From Microbulbifer aggregans (GTDB lineage: Bacteria; Pseudomonadota; Gammaproteobacteria; Pseudomonadales; Cellvibrionaceae), in NCBI RefSeq assembly GCF_001750105.1, contig NZ_CP014143.1:1727001-1791000 (forward strand): a DNA stretch of 64,000 bases, in the 5' to 3' direction. Below the pieces are notes generated by a model. That model was not told the DNA's origin. It searched no databases and saw only the letters and a list, made by a program, of their open reading frames with translations. The position numbers and the translations under genes are program-made. Of this stretch, positions 53,107-60,727 are shown piece after piece (within the stretch, counting starts at the first letter, position 1; every line of letters begins with the position of its first letter).

Positions 53107-53664
53107 ATGACTCTATCCTCTCAATTTCCCCGGTTTGCGTCTTTGCGCTCAACCTTCGTTGTGTTTTTTTTGTCATTGCCGACGGCATATGCGGTGCCGG
53201 TCACTCTTGCGGACAAGCGGATACTGGAAACGGGGCTAGCGGAGGCGCGCCTACTGGCCGAGCTACGTGGCTTCGCCCTTATTGCCGGCCGGCACTGTAT
53301 CGGCTGCGATGAAAACACGGCGCTGTATGTCCGCAAGATCGCACCCCGCACAGGCTTTGTGCAGCGAATTTCCGAGCCGGCGGCGCGCTATACCTATCCC
53401 GGAAATTATCGCGATTACCAGAGCAAAGCGCTGGTTGAAAAAACACGCTTTTTTTACGGACGCTGCTATGAGGGGCAGTCTGCTCTGCTGTGGCTCAGCG
53501 AGTACCGCGGGCCCGGGGGCTGGAATCGCGATACCTATCTGATTCTTTTTGGCGAACGGGGACTGGAACACCGCTACAGCACCCAGTACCGGCCGGAGCT
53601 TTTCCATCTGGGGCACAGTGAATGTCGGGAACTGCCCGGAGTCGACGCTGAAGTCGAACCCTAG
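53107..53664 (+). CDS. Exported protein of unknown function
   Basis: 185 residues with a signal peptide (FVVFFLSLPTAYAVP). The mature domain has four cysteines (RHCIGCDEN, GRCYEG, SECREL), aromatic-rich strands (RFFYGRCYEGQSALLWLSEYRG) and no known family. It resembles small periplasmic proteins of the beta-sandwich kind. Two terminators follow. Confidence 0.7.
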   Translation: MTLSSQFPRFASLRSTFVVFFLSLPTAYAVPVTLADKRILETGLAEARLLAELRGFALIAGRHCIGCDENTALYVRKIAPRTGFVQRISEPAARYTYPGNYRDYQSKALVEKTRFFYGRCYEGQSALLWLSEYRGPGGWNRDTYLILFGERGLEHRYSTQYRPELFHLGHSECRELPGVDAEVEP

Positions 53665-53679
53665 GGGCAATCGGCAGGC

Positions 53680-53707
53680 AAAAAAAAGCCCCGCTCGGAG
53701 GCGGGGC
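53680..53707 (-). terminator. Terminator of the 3D-domain gene
   Basis: GCCCCGC (53688-53694)/GCGGGGC (53701-53707) with eight A on the left flank; read leftwards this is a stem followed by a U-run, ending the gene at 53760. Confidence 0.85.
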
Positions 53708-53713
53708 ATTCAG

Positions 53714-53735
53714 ACCGCGGTTAGCCGCGGTTTTT
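53714..53735 (+). terminator. Terminator of the exported-protein gene
   Basis: ACCGCGG (53714-53720), TTAG, CCGCGGT (53725-53731), then TTTT. The two neighbouring terminators face opposite ways, one for each convergent gene. Confidence 0.8.
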
Positions 53736-53759
53736 AGGGTTGTTCCCTTCGTGTGTCGG

Positions 53760-54164
53760 TTACTTGACCGGCTTAAAGACAATCTTCAGTTTCTTCTTAC
53801 CCCACTTGCGGGCTTTCTTGATGTCTTTCTCCATCCACACGTCGATGCGGTTGGTGAAGCGCTTGTTCATACGGTCGCGGACGGTGTAGGTGCCGGGCAG
53901 ACCTTCAATCTTTACCTTGGCGCCGTTAGTCAGGCCGTGCTTTTCGAGGTCGCGGGATACGGCGATGACCTTGTCACCCGGGCGCAGGCGGTTGTTCCAG
54001 GCAGCTACCCAAGGATCGTCATCAGTCTGGCCGGGCACTGAGTTGTAAGCAGTTGCGTGAACGGTCATGGTCTTTTCCACTGCCGCAGACGCGTTCAGGC
54101 TCAGAGAGCCGGCCAGAACGGCTGTTACAAAAAATACCCAATTGCGCAGAGTCTGTTTCAACAT
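53760..54164 (-). CDS. 3D-domain cell-wall protein
   Basis: 134 residues with a signal peptide (FFVTAVLAGSLSLNASAA). The mature domain is the short double-psi barrel of 3D/YuiC/RlpA-type proteins (MTVHATAYNSVPGQTDDDPW, then VRDRMNKRFTNRIDVWM). Related domains bind or cut peptidoglycan. The two conserved aspartates (DR, DVW) are seen. Own terminator at 53680-53707. Confidence 0.88.
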   Translation of the reverse strand: MLKQTLRNWVFFVTAVLAGSLSLNASAAVEKTMTVHATAYNSVPGQTDDDPWVAAWNNRLRPGDKVIAVSRDLEKHGLTNGAKVKIEGLPGTYTVRDRMNKRFTNRIDVWMEKDIKKARKWGKKKLKIVFKPVK

Positions 54165-54701
54165 GTCCCGATACCTCCGAGATTCAAACGGTCACAAGCC
54201 AAGAGTTGCTTGTGAAGCTTCCAAGTACTTTTGGAAATAACTGATCAATATTTGAACAGTGGTCGCTATATTACGGGTCGTGGCCGGGTTATCAAATTTT
54301 TCTGCGCCGGAGATGCAGGTTCGACCGGGTGCGCGTTTTTTGGCCAGAGAATGGCAAGCCATCTCAATTTGCGGGGGGAGTAGGGGAAATCATTCTTTCA
54401 AATACGGATTTGGTTGATAAATGATCAGCTGTTGCCGGTCATAGGAGAAATCGAATCCGCCGTCGCCTGAGCGTAATGACAGCGATGTCTTCCTAAAAAA
54501 TTCCGCTGGCGGTTGGAAATCCGGTTTCTAACCCTTGCCTCAAAAGTAAAAAATTCTCCCCAAGTTATTTGTGACTTTAAAGTCAAAATCAGGGCAGAGT
54601 GGGCGACCCGGGTGAAATATCCGAGGTTTTTGGGGAGATGAAGGCATGTCAGCGGTGTCATCGCACATTGTCAGCGATGTCTTTGGGGAGATCGCGGCAG
54701 G
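54165..54701. other. 537-bp gene-poor, AT-leaning region
   Basis: Upstream DNA of the 3D-domain gene and downstream DNA of the TPR gene. An imperfect 27-bp direct repeat (22 of 27 identical, unit TTTGGGGAGAT...GTCAG.GG) sits at 54629-54655 and 54682-54708. A 78-codon frame has no support. No RNA gene recognised. Confidence 0.5.
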
Positions 54702-55373
54702 TCAGAGGGCGGTGGTCGTGGCCCTGGCGGGCGGGTTCAGCTGCTCGCGCAGTGCCAGCAGGTAGGCCCGATCCTCTTCCAGGTCGGCGAAGCCGTGCTC
54801 GGCATCCAGGTCCACGGCCTTTTCCAGCCAGTCGACGGCTTCCACCAGGTTGCCCTGCCACTCGCAAACCTGGCCGAGGTTGAAGTAGGTGATGGCCAGG
54901 TTGTGCCATTCCTTGCGGCTTGCCAGATCAGAAAGGGCGCCCCGGTAAAGAAAGTAGGCATTGCGGAGCAGATCCGCCTGCTTGCCGCCCTCTGCTGTTG
55001 CTGCCTGTTGGTGATAGGTATGTGCCAGCGCCGAGCGTACCCGGGCGGGGGAGTGGGTCAGGGTCTCGCCGCTGTCGAGAAAGTCGAGAACCGATTCAAA
55101 TTGCGCCCGGGCAAGGGGGTAGAGGTCTGGCCGCAGCTCGCCGCCGAGGGCGCTGAGTACGATGCCATACCGGTAGCGCAGGTTGTTCTGCTCGCGGGGC
55201 TCGTCCGACAGGGCGGCGATTGCCTGCTCGTAGAGGGGCAGGGCGGCATCGTAATCGCCCTCCATCGCCAGGGACTCCGCTTCCGCCACCAGATCAGGGG
55301 CCGATTCCGCAGCGAAGGCAGTGGGGGCGAGCATGACTGCGCAGAAGATCAGGGGCTTGAGGAGGTTCGACAT
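54702..55373 (-). CDS. Exported TPR protein
   Basis: About 223 residues, started at MSNLLKPLIF, since a signal peptide (IFCAVMLAPTAFAAES) follows at once. TPR-type helix pairs fill the rest (AESLAMEGDYDAALPLYEQAIAAL; ITYFNLGQVCEWQGNLVEAVDWLEKAV). A periplasmic adaptor of unknown partner. It lies just downstream of ydiJ, same strand, 58 bases away, so could be cotranscribed. Confidence 0.8.
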   Translation of the reverse strand: MSNLLKPLIFCAVMLAPTAFAAESAPDLVAEAESLAMEGDYDAALPLYEQAIAALSDEPREQNNLRYRYGIVLSALGGELRPDLYPLARAQFESVLDFLDSGETLTHSPARVRSALAHTYHQQAATAEGGKQADLLRNAYFLYRGALSDLASRKEWHNLAITYFNLGQVCEWQGNLVEAVDWLEKAVDLDAEHGFADLEEDRAYLLALREQLNPPARATTTAL

Positions 55374-55431
55374 AGCTCTAAACACGGTATTGAGTTTTGC
55401 CGGACGCGCTTCCCTCGCGCCCGGGGGCACA

Positions 55432-58400
55432 TCACTCAGTAAACCGCGAATCGGCCATTTGTGCCAGCAATCCTTGCAGCGGATGGCGCAATGTCACACC
55501 CGCGAAGCGCTTGCTCTGGCAGCGACAGGAATAGCCGCTGGCCAACAGTGACTGATTATCGCCATTCAGCCGCGGTGCCCAGGACTGTTGGAAGATGGTG
55601 CGGGAGGTTTCCCGGTTAGCGGTCTCGTGCCCGTAGGTGCCGGCCATGCCGCAGCAGCCGAGTCTCTCGGTGGTCAGTTCCAGCCCCAGTGCCGCGAAAA
55701 TCGCCTGCCAGTCCCGCAGGGAGGCTGTGGCGTTGGTCTGCTCGCTGCAGTGGGGCAGCAGGCGGAAGCTGCCGCTGATGACCCGCGGGCGCTGCCGCTC
55801 CAGGTGTTCGCGCTGGCTTGCCAGCCATTCCTGCAGCAGCTTTACCTCGGGGGCGCCTTCGCCCAGCACTTTGCGGTACTCGGAACGGTAGGTGAGCGTC
55901 ATGGAGGGGTCGACACCCACCAGGGGAATGCCACTGGCGGCCAGTTCCTGCAGCATGTCGCTGTTGGACTGGGCTACGCGGCGGAACTGGCCGAGGAACC
56001 CGTGCACATGCAGGGGTTTGCCGTTGGCGCGGAAGGGCGCCACCAGCGGATAGAAGTCCAGCTGCTTCAGCAGACGCAGGGTGTCTGCCACTACCTGGGC
56101 GTCGAAATAACTGGTGAACGCGTCCTGGACGAGGATGACCGCGCGACTGCGCTGCTCCGGGCCCAGCGCCGCGATGCAGGCGGGTCGGGCGACAGGCACG
56201 CCAAGCTCCTCCATTTCGTCGCGCAGGCTCTTGCGCGACAGTTCGGGGCTGTCCGCCAGGCCGAGTCCTCGCTCCATCACCCAGCGGACCGGCGCCAGTT
56301 TCAGTGGCCAGTTATACAGCTGCGGGGCACGGGACAGGTGCGGAATGACGAACTCGAGCGCGCCGACGAAATAGTCCTTTAGCGGCCGCAGATAGCGGCT
56401 GTAATAGAGCTCGAGGAACTTGGCGCGGAATTCCGGCACGTCTACCTTGATGGGACACTGTCCGACGCAGGACTTACAGCCCAGGCAGCCCTGCATGGCT
56501 TCGTTGACTTCGTGGTTGAAGTCGTACTCGCCACGGGCCCAGGCGAGGGAATTCTTGATGCGCCCTGGCAGGCCGACAAAGAAGGACTGTTCGCGGAATT
56601 TCTGGCTGGCCTCTACCGGGTCCACATCGCGGGCGCTGAGCAGCCGCAGCCATTCCCGCATCAGCGAGGCGCGCCCCTTGGGCGAGTGAATCCGTTCCCG
56701 CGTGGCCTTGTATGACGGGCACATGGCGGAGTCCGGATCCCAGTTGAAGCAGGCGCCGTTGCCGTTACAGTGGACTCCTTCACTATAGCCCTCCCAGACC
56801 TGTACCGGGATTTGCCGGTCGCGCTCACCACGGGTAGCTACCCCGTCCACTTTGAGCAATCCGGAGGCGCGGCTGGGAGTGGCGATCTTGCCCGGGTTGA
56901 GCTGGTTACGGGGGTCGAAGGCCGCCTTGACCTTTTGCAGTTCCGCGTACAGCTCGCCGAAGAATTCCGGTGCGTATTCGGAGCGAACCCCCTTGCCATG
57001 TTCGCCCCACAACAGGCCTTTGTATTTCTGGGTCAGGGCCACGACCTTGTCGGTAATGGGCCGGACCATGGCGGCCTGTGCGGGGTCCTTCATGTCGATG
57101 GCCGGGCGCACGTGCAACACGCCCGCGTCGACATGGCCAAACATGCCGTATTGCAGCCCAGCCTCATCGAGCACTGCACGGAACTCGGCGATGAAGTCCG
57201 CAAGGTGTTCCGGGGGTACACAGGTGTCCTCGACGAAGGGAATAGGGCGCTTTTCACCCTCGGCATTGCCCAGCAGGCCAACCGCGCGCTTGCGCATGGC
57301 CCAGATACGGTTGACCTCGCCGTGCCCGCGGGCGACGGAGTAACCGAAGCTCTTGCCCGGCTGGCCGACGGCACTATCGATCAGGCTGGTGAATCCCTGC
57401 AGGGCGGTTTCCAGCTTCTCTTCGGAATCCGCGGTGTATTCGACCAGATTGATGCCGCGCACGGCGCGCTCATCGGTGGGGAAGAATTCACTGACGCTGT
57501 GCCAGACGATGTCACCCATGGCCAGCTGTAGCACTTTGCTGTCGACGGTTTCGATAGAGGTGGGGCCGGCCGCCATCAGGTCCTTGGCATCCCGCAGGGC
57601 ATCCTGGAAGTTGTCGTACTTGAGGTTGACCAGTGCCACGCACTTGGGAATCGGCAATACGTTCAGCTTGGCTTCGGCGATAAAGCCGAGGGTGCCCTCG
57701 GAGCCGCAGAGCACGCTGTTCAGATTGAATTGCGCCGAGTCTCCCTCGCCCTCGCGCAGGTGGGCCAGATCATAACCGGTCAGGCAGCGGTTCAGCTTGG
57801 GAAAGCGCTGCTCGATCAGCGCCGCCTTGTCCCGGGCGATCTCGTCACAGGCGCGATGCACGCGGCCAGCGCGGTCGTCACGGGCGGTGATTTCCGCCAG
57901 CTCACGCTCGCCGACCGGTCTGGAGTGCCACAGGGCACCGCCCAGCAGAACAGTGGAGAGTTCCAGCACATGGTCGCGGGTCTTGCCGTAAACGCAGGAA
58001 CCCTGCCCGGACGCGTCGGTATTGATCATGCCGCCGATGGTGGCGCGATTGCTGGTGGAGAGTTCTGGCGCGAAGAACAGCCCGTGCGGCTGGAGTGCCG
58101 CGTTCAGCTGATCCTTGACCACGCCCGCCTGTACCCGTACCCAGCGCTCCTCGGCATTGATCTCGAGAATCCGGTTCATGTGCCGGGAGATATCCACGAC
58201 CAGTCCGTCGGTGAGTGACTGGCCGTTGGTTCCGGTGCCGCCGCCACGGGGTGAGAGGACCACCTGGTGGAACTCCTCCCGCTCCGCCAGTTCCCCCAGC
58301 AGCTGCAGGTCATGGGTGTCGCGCGGGTAGACCACTGCCTGTGGCAGCACCTGGTAAATAGAGTTGTCTGTGGCCAGCACCGTGCGGCTTGCATAGGTGG

Positions 58401-58497
58401 GGCTCAGGTCGCCGCGAAAGCCCGCGTCGCGCAGGGCCTTCAGAAACTGCAGGTACAGGGCCTGAACCGGATCGACTTCACGCAGTGCTGGGATCAT
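55432..58497 (-). CDS. ydiJ: FAD/Fe-S D-2-hydroxyacid dehydrogenase YdiJ-like
   Basis: 1021 residues, the size of E. coli YdiJ. N-terminal FAD-binding domain (LSPRGGGTGTNGQSLTDGLVVD), D-lactate-dehydrogenase-type catalytic core, then a [4Fe-4S] site (CLGCKSCVGQCP) and a GlpC-type end (RLGCCGMAGTYG). YdiJ-type enzymes oxidise D-2-hydroxyglutarate or similar acids and pass electrons to the chain. The nearby hydroxyacid dehydrogenase (46854) is unrelated in fold. Divergent from the DUF523 gene. Confidence 0.92.
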   Translation of the reverse strand: MIPALREVDPVQALYLQFLKALRDAGFRGDLSPTYASRTVLATDNSIYQVLPQAVVYPRDTHDLQLLGELAEREEFHQVVLSPRGGGTGTNGQSLTDGLVVDISRHMNRILEINAEERWVRVQAGVVKDQLNAALQPHGLFFAPELSTSNRATIGGMINTDASGQGSCVYGKTRDHVLELSTVLLGGALWHSRPVGERELAEITARDDRAGRVHRACDEIARDKAALIEQRFPKLNRCLTGYDLAHLREGEGDSAQFNLNSVLCGSEGTLGFIAEAKLNVLPIPKCVALVNLKYDNFQDALRDAKDLMAAGPTSIETVDSKVLQLAMGDIVWHSVSEFFPTDERAVRGINLVEYTADSEEKLETALQGFTSLIDSAVGQPGKSFGYSVARGHGEVNRIWAMRKRAVGLLGNAEGEKRPIPFVEDTCVPPEHLADFIAEFRAVLDEAGLQYGMFGHVDAGVLHVRPAIDMKDPAQAAMVRPITDKVVALTQKYKGLLWGEHGKGVRSEYAPEFFGELYAELQKVKAAFDPRNQLNPGKIATPSRASGLLKVDGVATRGERDRQIPVQVWEGYSEGVHCNGNGACFNWDPDSAMCPSYKATRERIHSPKGRASLMREWLRLLSARDVDPVEASQKFREQSFFVGLPGRIKNSLAWARGEYDFNHEVNEAMQGCLGCKSCVGQCPIKVDVPEFRAKFLELYYSRYLRPLKDYFVGALEFVIPHLSRAPQLYNWPLKLAPVRWVMERGLGLADSPELSRKSLRDEMEELGVPVARPACIAALGPEQRSRAVILVQDAFTSYFDAQVVADTLRLLKQLDFYPLVAPFRANGKPLHVHGFLGQFRRVAQSNSDMLQELAASGIPLVGVDPSMTLTYRSEYRKVLGEGAPEVKLLQEWLASQREHLERQRPRVISGSFRLLPHCSEQTNATASLRDWQAIFAALGLELTTERLGCCGMAGTYGHETANRETSRTIFQQSWAPRLNGDNQSLLASGYSCRCQSKRFAGVTLRHPLQGLLAQMADSRFTE

Positions 58498-58568
58498 GGG
58501 GTTTTCCGTGACTCACAGGAGGTCTGGCATTGTAGCGGTGGCGTAGTGTGGCGCAAGCGGGTCTCCCG

Positions 58569-58594
58569 GTCACTGTCGCCAGCAGGACAGTGAC
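58569..58594. promoter_or_regulatory. 9-bp inverted repeat upstream of ydiJ
   Basis: GTCACTGTC (58569-58577), 8-nt loop, GACAGTGAC (58586-58594) lies about 70 bases above the ydiJ start, in the divergent promoter region. Possible operator for either gene. Confidence 0.45.
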
Positions 58595-58638
58595 GGGGCT
58601 GACATGCGGTCAGTCTAAAGTGGCGACACCGACCTGCG

Positions 58639-58663
58639 TTATACAAGATTAATTCTTGTATAA
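58639..58663. promoter_or_regulatory. Perfect palindrome overlapping the -35 region
   Basis: TTATACAAG (58639-58647), 7-nt spacer, CTTGTATAA (58655-58663). The half-site resembles the TTGTACA/TTGTATA motif of MlrA/BluR-type MerR regulators. It overlaps the proposed -35 box. Confidence 0.65.
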
Positions 58664-58684
58664 GTTTGGGTGTGAGGTTATAAA
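58656..58684 (+). promoter_or_regulatory. Possible sigma70 promoter of the DUF523-merR-phr operon
   Basis: TTGTAT (58656-58661) and TATAAA (58679-58684) are 17 bases apart. The -35 box is a poor match and the -10 box good. Both regulator palindromes flank or overlap it, which fits repression at the promoter. Confidence 0.5.
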
Positions 58685-58685
58685 C

Positions 58686-58713
58686 CTTGTACAGCTTTCA
58701 AAGAGTGTACAAG
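58686..58713. promoter_or_regulatory. MlrA-like operator with 12-nt spacer
   Basis: CTTGTACA (58686-58693), exactly 12 bases, TGTACAAG (58706-58713), ending five bases before the ATG, so it also covers the ribosome site. E. coli MlrA is reported to bind TTGTACA-N12-TGTACAA. A MerR protein of this type is encoded in this operon (59777). Confidence 0.75.
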
Positions 58714-58717
58714 GGCG

Positions 58718-59695
58718 ATGAAGATTGAGTTGCTGACCGACAAGATCCCCGTGGGCATCAGCCAGTGCGCCATGGGTGACCCGGTTCGATACAACGGTGG
58801 CCACAAGCACAGCAAAGTCTGTACCCAGCTTCTGGGTCGGGTATTCGAGTATGTGCCACTGTGCCCCGAAGTGGCGATCGGAATGGGAGTGCCACGCCAG
58901 CCCATCCGCCTGGTGAAAAGCGATCCGTCTGCGGATGCGGAGATTCGGGTGCTGGGGGTGGATGATCCGACCCTGGATGTCACCGAGCCATTGAGGGAAT
59001 ACGCCGATAGCGTGGTGCCAGAGTTACAGCAGGTGCGCGGCTACATCTTTATGCAGAACTCCCCCAGTTGTGGTCTCAAGGGGATCCGTCGCTACCTGCC
59101 CAATGGTCACGGGCATGACAGTGACGGCATGGGCGTATACGCCCAGCGCTTGCGGGAGCGTTTCCCGGACATGCCGATGGAGGAAGTGGGGCGGCTCAAC
59201 AACAACGAGATCCGCGAAAATTTCCTGACCCAGGTATTCGCCTACGACGCCTGGTTCCGCTACGTGCATGAAGATCCGCGCCCTGCGCGCATTATCGAAT
59301 TCTTCACCGCCTACAAGTACCTGTTGCTCGCCCACCACCAGCAGAAAACCCGCGACCTTGGTCAGGTGCTGGCCAATTCAAAAGGACGCGATCATGAGGA
59401 GCTGGCGCTGGAGGTGCGTGCGCGCATGATGGAAATCCTGACCCACATGGCCACGCGCAAGGACAAGACGAATGCGCTGATGCACAGCCAGGGGCACCTC
59501 AAGGGTTACCTGAGCAAAGAGGAGAAGGCGGAGCTCACGGAATTAATCGATGAGTACCGCCGCGGGCTGAAGCCGGCCTCGGCGGTACTGACCCTGCTGC
59601 GCCACTATCTGCCCCGCACGCCCCACAGTTTTATTCACAACCAGATGCTGCTGGCGGCAGAACCGGCGGAAATGGGTCTGTGCGATTTTCACTAG
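58718..59695 (+). CDS. DUF523/DUF1722 (YbgA-like) protein
   Basis: 325 residues. The first half is a DUF523 domain (~1-155) with three cysteines in the family's cluster positions (ISQCAMG, PLCPEV, SPSCG); DUF523 includes the thiouracil desulfurase TudS, whose three cysteines hold a [4Fe-4S] cluster. The second half is DUF1722, as in E. coli YbgA, which sits beside phr. A tRNA or nucleobase sulfur or repair function is possible but unproved. First gene of the operon. Confidence 0.85.
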   Translation: MKIELLTDKIPVGISQCAMGDPVRYNGGHKHSKVCTQLLGRVFEYVPLCPEVAIGMGVPRQPIRLVKSDPSADAEIRVLGVDDPTLDVTEPLREYADSVVPELQQVRGYIFMQNSPSCGLKGIRRYLPNGHGHDSDGMGVYAQRLRERFPDMPMEEVGRLNNNEIRENFLTQVFAYDAWFRYVHEDPRPARIIEFFTAYKYLLLAHHQQKTRDLGQVLANSKGRDHEELALEVRARMMEILTHMATRKDKTNALMHSQGHLKGYLSKEEKAELTELIDEYRRGLKPASAVLTLLRHYLPRTPHSFIHNQMLLAAEPAEMGLCDFH

Positions 59696-59729
59696 CCGGT
59701 GGCTGGTAAAGGTTTTGCCCGCCCGGGGT

Positions 59730-59745
59730 GCCTGGTCTTCCAGGC
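59730..59745. other. Small hairpin between DUF523/DUF1722 and merR genes
   Basis: GCCTGG, TCTT, CCAGGC in the 81-bp gap. Not followed by a U-tract; could modulate downstream expression. Confidence 0.35.
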
Positions 59746-59776
59746 GGCAGTAAAGATTTTGTGGAGATGAAAAACC

Positions 59777-60727
59777 GTGTCTGAAGCAGAAACACAGACG
59801 CACAGCGAGACGGACAAGCAGGTTGCTGCGCCGTCGGCTGAAACTAACCTGACCATTGGGGAGGTCGCCCAGCGAACCGGCGTCAACCCGGTAACCCTGC
59901 GGGCCTGGGAACGCCGTTACGGTCTGTTGATACCGGGACGGACGGGCAAGGGTCATCGCCTCTATAGCGAGCGTGACGTGAGCAGGATTCGGGATATCCA
60001 GTCCTGGCTCGCTCGCGGAGTGGCGATCGGCAAGGTAAAACCGTTGCTGGAGAAGCCGGGTGAACCCGCCCCGGCAGAAGACAGCTGGGCGCAGCTGGTG
60101 GCAGATACCCTGGCGATCATTGAGCGCCTGAGCCCGGCGGAACTGGAGCGACACCTGGAGCAGCTGCTCTCCGCTTACCCTTTACCCCTGTTGCTGGATC
60201 GCTGGCTGGCGCCGTTGCAGCGCAAGTTGAGCCGCCAACATCGTTTTGGCAATAGCGTCACCCAGGCCCTGTTCTGGCGTCACCTGAACGAATTGCTGGC
60301 GGTAAACCTGCGCGCGGCCCGGCGCAATCGCAAACGTGGCCCGGCCATTGGGCGGCTGTTATTGCTCACCTTCCCGGGCAGCGAGCAGGCGGTATTTGCC
60401 CAGTTGTTTGAGGCGGCGCTGACGGACCTGGGGTTTGAAGTGATTGGACTGGCGCCGGAGGTGGAACTGGGCGAGTTGGCCTTTGCCGAAAAGAGCCTGC
60501 ATATCGATGGTGTGCTCTGCTACAGCCATCACGCCCTGCCGATGGCAATTCTCGGTAGTGGGCTTGAGCGCGCTCGCAGGGGATTGCGCGGGCCCCTGTG
60601 GTTCGCCGGGGGCTTTGTTGAACTGCAACAGCGGGATCTGCGCCGGTTAACGCAATCGGGATCGAACCGGCTGTTGTCTGGTAACAGCACCGAGGTACTG
60701 CAGCAACTGCGGGAGCAATTCTCATGA
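59777..60727 (+). CDS. MerR-family regulator with B12-binding-like fold (MlrA/LitR type)
   Basis: 316 residues. A winged-helix MerR domain (LTIGEVAQRTGVNPVTLRAWERRYGLL) is followed by the helical linker and Rossmann-type domain of cobalamin-responsive regulators (RLLLLTFPGSEQAVFAQLFEAALTDLGFEVIGL). The place of the histidine that ligates cobalamin in CarH/LitR (usually E-x-H after the PG turn) is occupied by Gln, so adenosylcobalamin light sensing is doubtful; E. coli MlrA also works without cobalamin. The start is GTG with GGAG upstream. It probably acts on the palindromes at 58639-58713, its own operon. Confidence 0.85.
   Translation: MSEAETQTHSETDKQVAAPSAETNLTIGEVAQRTGVNPVTLRAWERRYGLLIPGRTGKGHRLYSERDVSRIRDIQSWLARGVAIGKVKPLLEKPGEPAPAEDSWAQLVADTLAIIERLSPAELERHLEQLLSAYPLPLLLDRWLAPLQRKLSRQHRFGNSVTQALFWRHLNELLAVNLRAARRNRKRGPAIGRLLLLTFPGSEQAVFAQLFEAALTDLGFEVIGLAPEVELGELAFAEKSLHIDGVLCYSHHALPMAILGSGLERARRGLRGPLWFAGGFVELQQRDLRRLTQSGSNRLLSGNSTEVLQQLREQFS

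Noticed and set aside
54425..54661. 78-codon minus-strand frame in the gene-poor gap
   Set aside because: No ribosome site and no recognisable similarity; composition resembles random sequence.
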